A stretch of DNA of 64,000 nt from Parapedobacter indicus. GTDB taxonomy: Bacteria > Bacteroidota > Bacteroidia > Sphingobacteriales > Sphingobacteriaceae. The position numbers and the translations under genes were made by a program. Below, in pieces: positions 53,975 through 62,230 of this stretch. The stretch is taken from NCBI RefSeq assembly GCF_900113765.1, contig NZ_FOQO01000009.1, forward strand, positions 62,001-126,000. Reading direction: 5' to 3'. Below the pieces are notes generated by a model. That model made no database searches. It was not told where the DNA came from and was given only the letters and a program-made list of their open reading frames with translations. Numbering within the stretch: the first letter of the stretch is position 1; the number at the start of each line of letters is the position of its first letter.

Positions 53975-55309
53975 TTACACCAAGCCCTGTGCCCGCATCG
54001 CCGTGGCTACTTTCACAAACCCGCCGATGTTGGCACCTTTCATATAATTGATGCGACCGTTTTTGTCTTTACCGTAATGCAGACAGGTATCGTGTATGTC
54101 ATGCATGATTTTCTTAAGCTTGCAATCCACCTCTTCCGTACTCCATTGCTGGCCGATGCGATTCTGAGACATTTCAAGGCCAGAAACGGCAACACCGCCG
54201 GCATTTGCAGCCTTACCGGGAGCATACAAGATCTTAGATTTCAATATTTCCTTTACAGCAGTTTCGGTACTGGGCATATTAGCGCCTTCAGCAATACAGA
54301 TACACCCATTTTTGATTAGTTGCTTCGCATCGTCTTCGTCGAGTTCATTTTGGGTTGCACAGGGGAGTGCTATATCACATTTAAATTGCCAAGGCTTTTT
54401 GCCCGCATGATACGTTGCGCCAGCATAACGTGTCGTATATTCCTGCAGATTACGTTTAAGGGAATTTACGAAATCAAGCTTTTCTACGGTAAAACCACTT
54501 TCGTCATAAATCGTTCCGTTGCTATTAGAGACCGTGATTACCTTCGCACCCAACGAAATCGCTTTAATCGCAGCATAATAGGCAACATTGCCTGCACCTG
54601 ATATCGAAACGGTTTTGCCCTTCAACGAATCTTCAGTTTCATAGAGCATGCGCTCCACAAAATAAAGCAATCCGAACCCGGTCGCTTCCGGTCGGATAAA
54701 ACTGCCGCCCCAAGTAGGGCCTTTGCCCGTCAGCACACCGGTAAAATTATTTTGGATCCGTTTATATTGACCGAATAAATAGCCAATTTCACGCTCACCC
54801 ACGCCAATATCGCCAGCGGGAACATCCGTCTCGGAACCAATATGTCGGTATAATTCCGTCATGAAGCTTTGGCAGAATCGCATAATCTCGTTGTCTGACT
54901 TGCCTTTGGGATCGAAATCCGCACCGCCTTTACCAGCTCCCAATGGCAACCCGGTGAGGCTATTTTTAAAAGTTTGCTCGAAAGCGAGAAACTTTAATAT
55001 ACTGAGATTCACGGTTGGGGAAAAGCGCAGACCACCTTTATAGGGTCCCAATGAACTGTTCATCTGCACCCGGTAGCCGCGGTTGACCTGTATGTTGTTT
55101 TGATCATCCTGCCAAACTACCCGGAAAGAAACCGTCCGTTCCGGTTCCACCATCCGTTCAAGTAACTTCAGGTCAATGAATTCCGGCGCATATTTTTCAA
55201 CATACGGAACAATATCATCGGCAATTTCTCTGACAGCCTGTAGAAACTCGGGTTGATTTGGATTGCGCTTATCAACGTCTTCGATAAACGATTGAAAATA
55301 ATTCGGCAT
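53975..55309 (-). CDS. gdhA: NADP-specific glutamate dehydrogenase
   Basis: GdhA aminates 2-oxoglutarate to glutamate. The substrate-site segment is PYKGGLRFSPTVNLSILKFLAFEQTFKN, with the catalytic lysine motif GAGKGGADFDPKGKS. The nucleotide-binding SGAGNVAYYAAIKAISLGAKV and the ATQNELDEDDA segment are typical of the short hexameric NADP enzymes. Length (444) is standard. A -7 box (TAAATTTG, minus, 55339-55346) lies 29 bases upstream of the ATG. Confidence 0.97.
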   Translation of the reverse strand: MPNYFQSFIEDVDKRNPNQPEFLQAVREIADDIVPYVEKYAPEFIDLKLLERMVEPERTVSFRVVWQDDQNNIQVNRGYRVQMNSSLGPYKGGLRFSPTVNLSILKFLAFEQTFKNSLTGLPLGAGKGGADFDPKGKSDNEIMRFCQSFMTELYRHIGSETDVPAGDIGVGEREIGYLFGQYKRIQNNFTGVLTGKGPTWGGSFIRPEATGFGLLYFVERMLYETEDSLKGKTVSISGAGNVAYYAAIKAISLGAKVITVSNSNGTIYDESGFTVEKLDFVNSLKRNLQEYTTRYAGATYHAGKKPWQFKCDIALPCATQNELDEDDAKQLIKNGCICIAEGANMPSTETAVKEILKSKILYAPGKAANAGGVAVSGLEMSQNRIGQQWSTEEVDCKLKKIMHDIHDTCLHYGKDKNGRINYMKGANIGGFVKVATAMRAQGLV

Positions 55310-55338
55310 GCGTTAAAAATTTAATATAAGTTTTGCGC

Positions 55339-55346
55339 CAAATTTA
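55339..55346 (-). promoter_or_regulatory. -7 box of gdhA
   Basis: TAAATTTG on the minus strand is an exact TAnnTTTG match 29 bases before the gdhA ATG. No -33 TTG is obvious at the usual spacing. Confidence 0.4.
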
Positions 55347-55484
55347 TAAAATTTTTAAGATAAATAAGATTTCGTTAGCTATTTATCAAAGAAAAGTGAC
55401 ATTTTATATTCATTCTTAGCAGATACCAAGAATAAACAAACGCATCAATAATACCATAATTGACGTTATGTTAAATAGAATTAT

Positions 55485-55511
55485 GAAAGAGTCCCCTTCG
55501 AGGACTCTTTC
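55485..55511 (-). terminator. Hairpin after cysN
   Basis: GAAAGAGTCC (55485-55494) and GGACTCTTTC (55502-55511) form a perfect 10-bp stem with a seven-base loop, 13 bases after the cysN stop on the minus strand. The following sequence is AT-rich with no long T run. It probably ends the sulfur operon. Confidence 0.6.
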
Positions 55512-55523
55512 GCGTTGTTACTG

Positions 55524-56774
55524 TTAATCGAGGGATTCGGTGATCATCAATGCGGCCACCGTCAGATTGTTGCGTAGATCGATGAGAATTGCGCCGCCAT
55601 TGGTTTTGTTGGCCACGTAGCTATCAAATGCCAACGAGTCTGCTGATTTGAATTGAATCTTACCAATATCATTCAATCCAAGGTCAACGGCAGCCGATTG
55701 TTCTAGCGTTTCTATGTTTACCCGGTAAATAATATCCTGTATCTTAACCTTAGCCGTTTTACCGTGCTGCTGAATCAAATAAAATTGATTGATATCCAGC
55801 GGTTTAGAATCCATCCAGCAGATTTCTGCTTCAAACTGCTTGGATACTGAAGGCTGTTCATCTTGCTTTACCAGCATATCTCCCCGACTGATATCGATAT
55901 CATCAGCCAAATGAATAATTACTGACGCACCGTCTGACGCTACATCTAAATCATTGGCAGCCAGCTCAATACGGGTAATCGTACTGCTAACTTCCGAAGG
56001 CAACGCTACTACGCGATCGCCCACAGCAAATGTGCCCCCTACCACCCTACCTGCATAGCCACGGTAATCGGGTAATTCTTCGCTTTGCGGGCGGATTACC
56101 CATTGCACCGGGAAACGAGCTTGTTTATTTGCTGTCGTATGGTTTACTTCCACCGTTTCCAGGAAATCCAACAGAGATTTTCCGCTGTACCAAGATGTAT
56201 TCGTGGATTTTGACGCAATGTTATCGCCTTTCAAGGCGCTCACAGGAACGTAATCCACTTGTTTGATACGCAGATTGAGTACGAGCCGTTCGTAGTCCGA
56301 TTTGATCTTGTCGAACACTGCCTGGTCGTAATCGACCATATCCATTTTGTTTACACACACTAACACATTCGGAATACCCAGTAATGATACAATAAACGAA
56401 TGTCTACGGGTCTGTTCGATCACCCCTTTTCGTGCGTCGATCAGGATAATGGCTAAATCTGAATTAGACGCTCCGGTTACCATATTCCGGGTATATTGGA
56501 TGTGTCCGGGAGCATCTGCTATAATAAATTTCCGCTTTTCTGTCTGGAAATACTTATAGGCAACGTCAATGGTGATACCTTGTTCACGCTCGGCTTTTAG
56601 TCCGTCCGTCAATATCGCTAAATCCAGCGTACCGTCGTTGTTCTTCCGGTTAGCACGTTGTATGGCTTCCAGTTGATCATCCAGCACTGAATTGGTATCG
56701 TAAAGCAGTCGGCCGATCAGCGTACTTTTCCCGTCGTCTACACTTCCTGCTGTGATAAATTTCAATAGATCCAT
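55524..56774 (-). CDS. cysN: Sulfate adenylyltransferase subunit 1 (GTPase)
   Basis: CysN is the EF-Tu-like GTPase subunit of ATP sulfurylase, which activates sulfate to adenosine phosphosulfate (APS). G1 is GSVDDGKST, followed by DAPGHIQYTRNMVTGAS (G3), VCVNKMD (G4) and PVSALKGDN (G5). Two beta-barrel domains follow. At 416 residues it lacks the APS-kinase extension of CysNC proteins, in line with direct APS reduction. It starts 50 bases after the cysD stop. It is the last gene of the operon that begins at 62029. Confidence 0.96.
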   Translation of the reverse strand: MDLLKFITAGSVDDGKSTLIGRLLYDTNSVLDDQLEAIQRANRKNNDGTLDLAILTDGLKAEREQGITIDVAYKYFQTEKRKFIIADAPGHIQYTRNMVTGASNSDLAIILIDARKGVIEQTRRHSFIVSLLGIPNVLVCVNKMDMVDYDQAVFDKIKSDYERLVLNLRIKQVDYVPVSALKGDNIASKSTNTSWYSGKSLLDFLETVEVNHTTANKQARFPVQWVIRPQSEELPDYRGYAGRVVGGTFAVGDRVVALPSEVSSTITRIELAANDLDVASDGASVIIHLADDIDISRGDMLVKQDEQPSVSKQFEAEICWMDSKPLDINQFYLIQQHGKTAKVKIQDIIYRVNIETLEQSAAVDLGLNDIGKIQFKSADSLAFDSYVANKTNGGAILIDLRNNLTVAALMITESLD

Positions 56775-56824
56775 GTTCGGATTTTTGTTCTTGGCTTTTT
56801 TTACTTTTTTACTTTCTCACTTTC

Positions 56825-57715
56825 TTAGAAATATCCGCCTTTTTTACGGTCTTCCATGGCCGCTTCGGAGACTTTATCGTCCATCCTAGCGCCGCGCTCA
56901 CTGATTTTTGATTGCCTGATTTCTTCGATGATGTCGTCAATGTGATACGCCTCGGAGGGCACCGCTGCGGTACAGGTCATGTCCCCTACTGTCCGGAACC
57001 GTACTTTGCGATATTCTATAACATCTTCGTGATCCATATTCAGAAACTCTGCTGCCGCCATTAATTGACCATTTCGGGTGATGACGTCCCGTTCGTGGGA
57101 GAAGTAAATGGAGGGCAGATCAATGTTCTCGCGGCGGATGTAATTCCACACGTCCAGCTCCGTCCAGTTGCTGATCGGGAACACGCGCACGTTTTCCCCC
57201 TTGTGTATCCGTCCGTTGTAGATGTTCCACAACTCCGGCCGTTGGCGTTTGGGATCCCATTGCCCAAACTCATCGCGTACCGAAAAAATACGTTCTTTTG
57301 CACGTGCCTTTTCCTCATCCCTTCGCGCTCCGCCAATGCACGCATCGAAGCCGTGTTCCGCAATGGTATCCAACAGGGTAACGGTTTGGAGCGGATTCCG
57401 GCTGGCGTTCTTCCCTTTCTGTTCGACGACTTTTCCGGCGTCGATACTATCCTGTACATGGCCTACAATTAATTTCTCACCCAACCTCGCTACGAGTCGA
57501 TCGCGAAATTCAATGGTTTCCGGAAAGTTATGTCCCGTATCGATATGCACCAGCGGAAAAGGGAATTTGCCAGGCCGGAAAGCCTTTTCCGCAAGATGAA
57601 CCAGCGTAATCGAATCTTTGCCTCCGGAAAATAGCAACGCCGGTTTCTCAAACTGGCCCGCCACTTCCCGTAGGATGTAAATCGCCTCCGCTTCCAAATG
57701 GTCTAAATAATCCAT
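56825..57715 (-). CDS. cysD: Sulfate adenylyltransferase subunit 2
   Basis: CysD is the catalytic subunit of the CysDN ATP sulfurylase. The adenylate-forming P-loop is LLFSGGKDSITLVHLA, with VHIDTGHNFPETIEFRD, GGARRDEEKARAKERIFSVRD and the C-terminal RSVGDMTCT-like FRTVGDMTCTAAV. Length (296) is standard. It lies 112 bases after cysH with no clear terminator or new promoter between, so it is probably in the same transcript. Confidence 0.97.
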   Translation of the reverse strand: MDYLDHLEAEAIYILREVAGQFEKPALLFSGGKDSITLVHLAEKAFRPGKFPFPLVHIDTGHNFPETIEFRDRLVARLGEKLIVGHVQDSIDAGKVVEQKGKNASRNPLQTVTLLDTIAEHGFDACIGGARRDEEKARAKERIFSVRDEFGQWDPKRQRPELWNIYNGRIHKGENVRVFPISNWTELDVWNYIRRENIDLPSIYFSHERDVITRNGQLMAAAEFLNMDHEDVIEYRKVRFRTVGDMTCTAAVPSEAYHIDDIIEEIRQSKISERGARMDDKVSEAAMEDRKKGGYF

Positions 57716-57827
57716 AGTTGTTGTTTATTGTGTTGTTTCAGCCATCCGCGCTTTCGGATATTAGCCGTTAGCATTCAGCTGCATTTCTTTCGTCGTGATC
57801 GGTATTTTTTTTAACGGCGCGTTAGCC

Positions 57828-58529
57828 CTATGTAGCGTGCAGTCCACACTCCTTTTTGCTCGTATCTTCCCACCACCACCGGCCGGCCCGGAAGTCCTCT
57901 CCTTCCCTTACGGCACGTGTACAAGGGGCACAGCCGATGCTGGGAAACCCTTTGTCATGCAATGGATTATAGGGAATATGATTCGCTTTGACATACTTCC
58001 AGACATCATCCAACGACCAATCGTAGATGGGATGGAACTTAATCAGTTGGTTTCCTTCATCCCATTCCACCTGTGTCATTCCCTGCCGGTTGCCCGACTG
58101 CTCCGCACGAATGCCCGTGATCCAACATTCCGCACCCTCCAGCGCCCGCTGTAAGGGTTCGATTTTCCGGATGCGGCAGCACTCTTTTCGGTTTTCGACC
58201 GACTCGTAAAAACTGGAGGGCCCTTTTTGGCTGATCAGCTGTTGCACCGCATGTGTATCCGGAAAATAAGCTTCAATGTCTTTGTTATAGATTTCCAGTG
58301 TACGATTCCACACATAATACGTTTCTGGAAATAATCGACCCGTTTCCAATGTAAATACCCTAACGGGTAAATTGTTGCTAAAGATAAAGTGAGTGATAAC
58401 CTGATCTTCAACACCAAAACTCGTGGAAAATACAATCTTACCCGGAAACCTGTCGGTTAAGGCCGTCAACGCGTCCAGCGAGCTTTTTCCATGCACCAAT
58501 GCATTTATTTCATCTGTCAAAACGTTCAT
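57828..58529 (-). CDS. cysH: Adenylyl-sulfate (APS) reductase, [4Fe-4S] type
   Basis: CysH reduces activated sulfate to sulfite using thioredoxin. The cluster-binding cysteines C117-C118 (KECCRIRK) and C200-x-x-C203 (GCAPCT) are the CC...CxxC signature that separates APS reductases from cluster-free PAPS reductases. The catalytic cysteine is C228 in KKECGLH at the end. So it should use APS directly, which fits the absence of an APS kinase in the operon. Start overlaps the siroheme synthase stop by 4 bases. Confidence 0.95.
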   Translation of the reverse strand: MNVLTDEINALVHGKSSLDALTALTDRFPGKIVFSTSFGVEDQVITHFIFSNNLPVRVFTLETGRLFPETYYVWNRTLEIYNKDIEAYFPDTHAVQQLISQKGPSSFYESVENRKECCRIRKIEPLQRALEGAECWITGIRAEQSGNRQGMTQVEWDEGNQLIKFHPIYDWSLDDVWKYVKANHIPYNPLHDKGFPSIGCAPCTRAVREGEDFRAGRWWWEDTSKKECGLHAT

Positions 58530-59122
58530 ATTCCCTCTTTTGATAGCAACGAAGCCGTATGCGCGTTCAACGCCTTCACTTTGTCGTTGAAATCCCCTTT
58601 CAGTAAATCCCGAAGCTGACTCATGTAAGTCAGCGTCTCATCAATTTCTTCCGGCAATGCTTCGTTCAGCAGTTCCTTCATTCTTTTTGCAATCGTAGGC
58701 GACTTTCCGTTGGTTGAAATTCCCAGTTTCAAGTTTCCCTTCTTTACAATCGAACCCAGGTAAAAATCGCATAAATCCGGCTTATCTGCTACATTGATTA
58801 ATAGGTGGCGACTACGGCATTCTTTCCGGATACGCAGATTCAGTTCCGGATTGTTGGAAGCCACCACTACCAAGTCTACTCCATTCAGATCGGTTTCCTC
58901 AAAAGCGCGTTCAAGCAGCTGAATCCTTGGATAGTTTGCAACGTAGTGGCGCACATCGGCGCTGATTTCGCGGGCAACAATAGTTACCGTCGCCTTTGGA
59001 CTATTTTCCAGCAAAGCCGTCAGCTTCTCCAAGCCTACCTTTCCGCCTCCCACAAGGAGTACATGCAGTTCGTTTAACTGCAGAAAAACAGGAAACAACG
59101 GATTACCGGTGATCTCTTTCAT
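58526..59122 (-). CDS. Precorrin-2 dehydrogenase / sirohydrochlorin ferrochelatase (siroheme synthase, Met8-like)
   Basis: The 198-residue protein has the NAD-binding motif LLVGGGKVGLEKLTAL and the conserved VVASNNPELNLRIRKECRSRHLLINVADKPDLCDFYLGSIVKKGNLKLGISTNGKSPTIAKRMKELL. This is the N-terminal half of CysG. It oxidises precorrin-2 and inserts iron, giving siroheme. The methyltransferase half is a separate gene (cobA) whose stop overlaps its start by 4 bases. Siroheme is needed by the sulfite reductase at the head of the operon. Confidence 0.94.
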   Translation of the reverse strand: MKEITGNPLFPVFLQLNELHVLLVGGGKVGLEKLTALLENSPKATVTIVAREISADVRHYVANYPRIQLLERAFEETDLNGVDLVVVASNNPELNLRIRKECRSRHLLINVADKPDLCDFYLGSIVKKGNLKLGISTNGKSPTIAKRMKELLNEALPEEIDETLTYMSQLRDLLKGDFNDKVKALNAHTASLLSKEGI

Positions 59123-59877
59123 ACAGCGATGGCATTGGTCTGTTCCAGCCCGAATTGTTTATGTTTAGCTACCACTTCACCAATGACAATGACTGCCGGC
59201 GCACCGATCCCCCGGTCCTTTACATGGGCAACGATCGTATCCATCGTGCCCAAAGCCACTTTTTCGTTGGGCAATGATCCATTTTGGATCACCGCGATGG
59301 GTAGTTTTCTCTTACCCGCTTCCTGGTAAATTTGGACGATTTCCGCCAATTTATTGAGTCCCATTAACACGACTACTGTGGCAGCCGTTTGAGCTGCTGT
59401 ATAAATGTCTCTGGAAATAGACCCCGTAGTTGTCGCGCCGGTAATCACCCAAAAGCTTTCGCTGATTCCTCGATATGTCAACGGAATCCCCTGCAAACCG
59501 GCTAACGCAATGGAACTGGAGATACCGGGTACCACCGAAGTGGGAATATCGTGCTGAGCAGCGTACTCCAATTCTTCCCCCCCTCTTCCGAAAACAAAGG
59601 GATCCCCTCCTTTCAGCCGAACCACATGCCCGTGTGAACGTGCGAAATTCACCATCATCTGGTTAATTTCCAGCTGGCTGTACGCATGATGACTGGCTCT
59701 TTTGCCTACGAACACGCGAAGCGCCGTTTTCGGGATGTATTCAAGCAAGGCATCGTCTACCAACGCGTCGTAAAGTACTACATCGGCTGTCGACAATGCT
59801 TTCAACCCTTTTAGACTGATTAAATCCGAATCCCCCGGCCCGGCTCCTACTAACGTTATTTTGGGATAAGTGTTCAT
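59119..59877 (-). CDS. cobA: Uroporphyrinogen-III C-methyltransferase
   Basis: CobA/SUMT methylates uroporphyrinogen III twice with S-adenosylmethionine, giving precorrin-2. The family motifs are VGAGPGDSDLISLKGL, VRLKGGDPFVFGRGGEE, VPGISSSIALAG and GIPLTYRGISESFWVITG, with VVVLMGLNKL near the end. Its length of 252 residues is typical. It sits 43 bases after the sulfite reductase stop and overlaps the siroheme synthase start, so siroheme formation is coupled to sulfite reduction. Confidence 0.96.
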   Translation of the reverse strand: MNTYPKITLVGAGPGDSDLISLKGLKALSTADVVLYDALVDDALLEYIPKTALRVFVGKRASHHAYSQLEINQMMVNFARSHGHVVRLKGGDPFVFGRGGEELEYAAQHDIPTSVVPGISSSIALAGLQGIPLTYRGISESFWVITGATTTGSISRDIYTAAQTAATVVVLMGLNKLAEIVQIYQEAGKRKLPIAVIQNGSLPNEKVALGTMDTIVAHVKDRGIGAPAVIVIGEVVAKHKQFGLEQTNAIAV

Positions 59878-59920
59878 TTCATTTTCTCTTTTTAACCTGT
59901 ATCGCCAACATGGTGGCAGA

Positions 59921-62029
59921 TTAACTATTCACCTCCGTTGGGGCCGATCGCTTGGCGACTGTCGATTGATAAAAGTCGATCGCGCCGGCCAGGTATTGGC
60001 GGGCAAACTCTTCCGAGGGCTCCTGCTTGTTAATTTCGAGCACCTGACCTGCGAAACCTCCCGGAACAAGAAATTCACCCGATTCGACAAAATGGGTATC
60101 GAAATCCCTGATGATCGCAATCTGGGTGCTGCTGTGGACTCCTTTGTCGAGCAATAGCGCTTTGGCGGTGCTAATGTACATACTATACGCATGGTAAATT
60201 GCGTCGGCATACGCTGCTGCTTGATAGCTTTCGTTTGCCCAAGTCAATTTTTCTTCTGCTTCAAAAAGCAGTACCGAAACGAGGTCGATGACCACCCCGG
60301 CGCACTCACCCACGCCAATCGCCTGCTGGTAAGTTTCCTGATGCCCCCAATCCACATATTCTTCTTCGACCAAGTTGGTAAGATCTGCCAATGGCTTCAA
60401 CATGCGGTAGAAATAGTCTTTCGTTTGCCGCTCATAGTAATCATGGAAGCGCTCGCCGGGAAGCCCGTTTTCTGCATAATCGTCCAAAAGCAACCGAACG
60501 GCACTCACAACGCGCTTAGAAGGAACCTTAACCACACGTTCTGCCACACGGCCGAGGCCGTCGCCCAAAACGCCCCCGCCCAACATAATCTGTGCAGAAG
60601 GAATCACTTTGCCTGCGGCTTTCAATGAGCTGCCATGGATACCGATGTTGGCAATCCCATGCTGACCGCATGAATTCATGCAACCACTTATTTTAATTTT
60701 AAGATCCCGGTCAAAAACAAGGTCTTCGTATTCATCGTAAATCAACGACTCGAGCACCCTTGCCATTTCCGTGCTATTGGAAATCCCGAGGTTGCAGGTG
60801 TCGGTACCCGGACAGGTGGTCACGTCCGCCACGCTGTCAAAACCCGGTTTGGCAAACCCGATTTCCTTCAATACCTTATAAATGTGCGGCAGTGATTCCT
60901 TCCGTGCGAATTTGAGCATCAGCCCCTGGTTTTGGGTGATCCGCACTTCGTCAGCCACGTGTCCGCGGATTCCATCCAACAATACGCGCGCGTCTTTGGT
61001 AGGCATATCGCCGGTAGGCACCTTAATGTATATCGCATAGAAACCGGTTTGCTTTTGCTCCCAAACATTGGTTTTCTCCCATACTTCATAAGCCAGCTGA
61101 TCGGATACAGCTTCTTCTTCAATAGGCATTGCCTGGGGCGGTTCGGGCTGGGGTACCGCATTTCGGTCAATTTTAAATATCTTCACCTTGCTGGCTACCT
61201 GTTCTTCTTCAATCAGCCGCTTTATCTCGTCCAATCCGAATTTCTGAATCAGGTATTTGAAACGCGCTTTATTCCGGTTATTCCGTTCGCCATACCGATC
61301 AAACACCCGCAAAACGGCTTCTGAATACGGAATCAACAAGTCTTCGTGGAGGAACTCATGCACCAGGTGTCCTGCCATGGGCTGCGCACCCAAGCCACCT
61401 CCCAGAATCACGCGGAATCCGCGCTCTTCAACGCCATCCACTGTTCTGACCTTGGGGATGAAACCCAAATCCTGCCCAAAGGCAAAAGCCGTGTCCCGCG
61501 TGCTGGAAGAAAAGCCGAACTTAAACTTCCGCCCCAGCTCCTGGCAGATCGGATTGCGCAGGAAATAAGAAAATGTTGCATGGGCATACGGAGACACATC
61601 GAAAGGCTCATCGGGGTCAATACCCGCTTGGGGAGAAGCCGTTACGTTACGCACCGTGTTGCCGCAAGCCTCACGGATGGTGATGTCGTCTTCTGCCAAC
61701 TTGGCCCAAAGCTCCGGCGTGCGGTCTAAACTCACAAAGTGAATCTGTATATCTTGTCTGGTTGTAAAATGCAGGTTCCTAATGGCATATTCATCCGAGA
61801 TATCCGCAATGCGCAGCAATTGCTTGAAGGTTGCTTTGCCGAAGGGTAATTTGATCCGCACCATTTGTACACCCGGTTGCCGTTGTCCATAAATTCCCCG
61901 AGCCAGGCGTAGGCTCTTGAATTTATCTTCAACCATTGTTCCTTCGCGATACGCCCTGATTTTGCGTTCGAGCTCAATGATTTCTTTTGCTACAACCGGG
62001 TTTTCTAATTCGGTTCTAAAGCTCTGCAT
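59921..62029 (-). CDS. Siroheme sulfite reductase with C-terminal HEPN domain
   Basis: The N-terminal two thirds form a siroheme/4Fe-4S nitrite-sulfite reductase with two ferredoxin-like half domains (RNLHFTTRQDIQIHFV). The cluster ligands are C406, C412 (CPGTDTC, CX5C) and C450, C454 (CMNSC, CX3C). The final ~130 residues are a helical HEPN domain (ANESYQAAAYADAIYHAYSMYISTAKALLL), an unusual fusion known from Bacteroidota. The surrounding sulfate-reduction genes indicate that sulfite, not nitrite, is the substrate. A leader peptide and terminator precede it. Confidence 0.93.
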   Translation of the reverse strand: MQSFRTELENPVVAKEIIELERKIRAYREGTMVEDKFKSLRLARGIYGQRQPGVQMVRIKLPFGKATFKQLLRIADISDEYAIRNLHFTTRQDIQIHFVSLDRTPELWAKLAEDDITIREACGNTVRNVTASPQAGIDPDEPFDVSPYAHATFSYFLRNPICQELGRKFKFGFSSSTRDTAFAFGQDLGFIPKVRTVDGVEERGFRVILGGGLGAQPMAGHLVHEFLHEDLLIPYSEAVLRVFDRYGERNNRNKARFKYLIQKFGLDEIKRLIEEEQVASKVKIFKIDRNAVPQPEPPQAMPIEEEAVSDQLAYEVWEKTNVWEQKQTGFYAIYIKVPTGDMPTKDARVLLDGIRGHVADEVRITQNQGLMLKFARKESLPHIYKVLKEIGFAKPGFDSVADVTTCPGTDTCNLGISNSTEMARVLESLIYDEYEDLVFDRDLKIKISGCMNSCGQHGIANIGIHGSSLKAAGKVIPSAQIMLGGGVLGDGLGRVAERVVKVPSKRVVSAVRLLLDDYAENGLPGERFHDYYERQTKDYFYRMLKPLADLTNLVEEEYVDWGHQETYQQAIGVGECAGVVIDLVSVLLFEAEEKLTWANESYQAAAYADAIYHAYSMYISTAKALLLDKGVHSSTQIAIIRDFDTHFVESGEFLVPGGFAGQVLEINKQEPSEEFARQYLAGAIDFYQSTVAKRSAPTEVNS

Positions 62030-62055
62030 GAGTGTTGTTTAGTTACATGAATAAT

Positions 62056-62085
62056 AAAAAACCTCCCTAAAGCAGTTAGTGGAGG
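62056..62085 (-). terminator. Intrinsic terminator/attenuator just before the sulfite reductase gene
   Basis: On the minus strand CCTCC-A-CTAA (62085 to 62076) pairs with TTAG-GGAGG (62070 to 62062) around a CTGCT loop, with one bulged A, followed by six T (62061-62056). It stands 27 bases before the sulfite reductase ATG and inside its leader, so it must be read through for operon expression. The stem is strong and the T tract complete. Confidence 0.8.
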
Positions 62086-62130
62086 CCGTTATATCTTATC
62101 TTATTGGATACGTTATCCCAACAGCCACCG

Positions 62131-62181
62131 TTATTCGAGGGGCATACAATTGCACATTTCCTGAACGCTCACTTGTTTCAT
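62131..62181 (-). CDS. Leader peptide with Met-Cys-Asn-Cys-Met core upstream of the sulfur operon
   Basis: A 16-codon ORF on the minus strand encodes MKQVSVQEMCNCMPLE. It contains two Cys codons (TGC and TGT) and two internal Met codons in five consecutive positions. An exact -7 box ends four bases before its ATG, so the mRNA probably starts at or near the ATG. GGTGG begins one base after its stop codon (62125-62129) and can pair with CCACT in the 5' arm of the terminator at 62056-62085. The pattern matches a ribosome-mediated attenuator for cysteine or methionine. It was too short for ordinary gene calling. Confidence 0.65.
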   Translation of the reverse strand: MKQVSVQEMCNCMPLE

Positions 62182-62185
62182 GCGA

Positions 62186-62193
62186 CAAATATA
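62186..62193 (-). promoter_or_regulatory. -7 box of the sulfur assimilation operon
   Basis: TATATTTG on the minus strand ends four bases before the leader-peptide ATG. No TTG is found at the -33 position, so an activator may help. The transcript would run from about 62181 through leader, terminator and the six sulfur genes. Confidence 0.55.
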
Positions 62194-62230
62194 CGTAAAG
62201 TATATAGAAATAGTAGAATAAAAATAAAAA

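Noticed and set aside
57716..57827. New promoter or terminator between cysH and cysD
   Set aside because: Only small weak hairpins and no TAnnTTTG box are visible, so the genes are treated as one transcript.
62030..62181. SAM or other known riboswitch in the sulfite reductase leader
   Set aside because: I found no SAM-I type conserved core before the terminator, and the space is largely taken up by the leader ORF. A covariance-model search would settle this.
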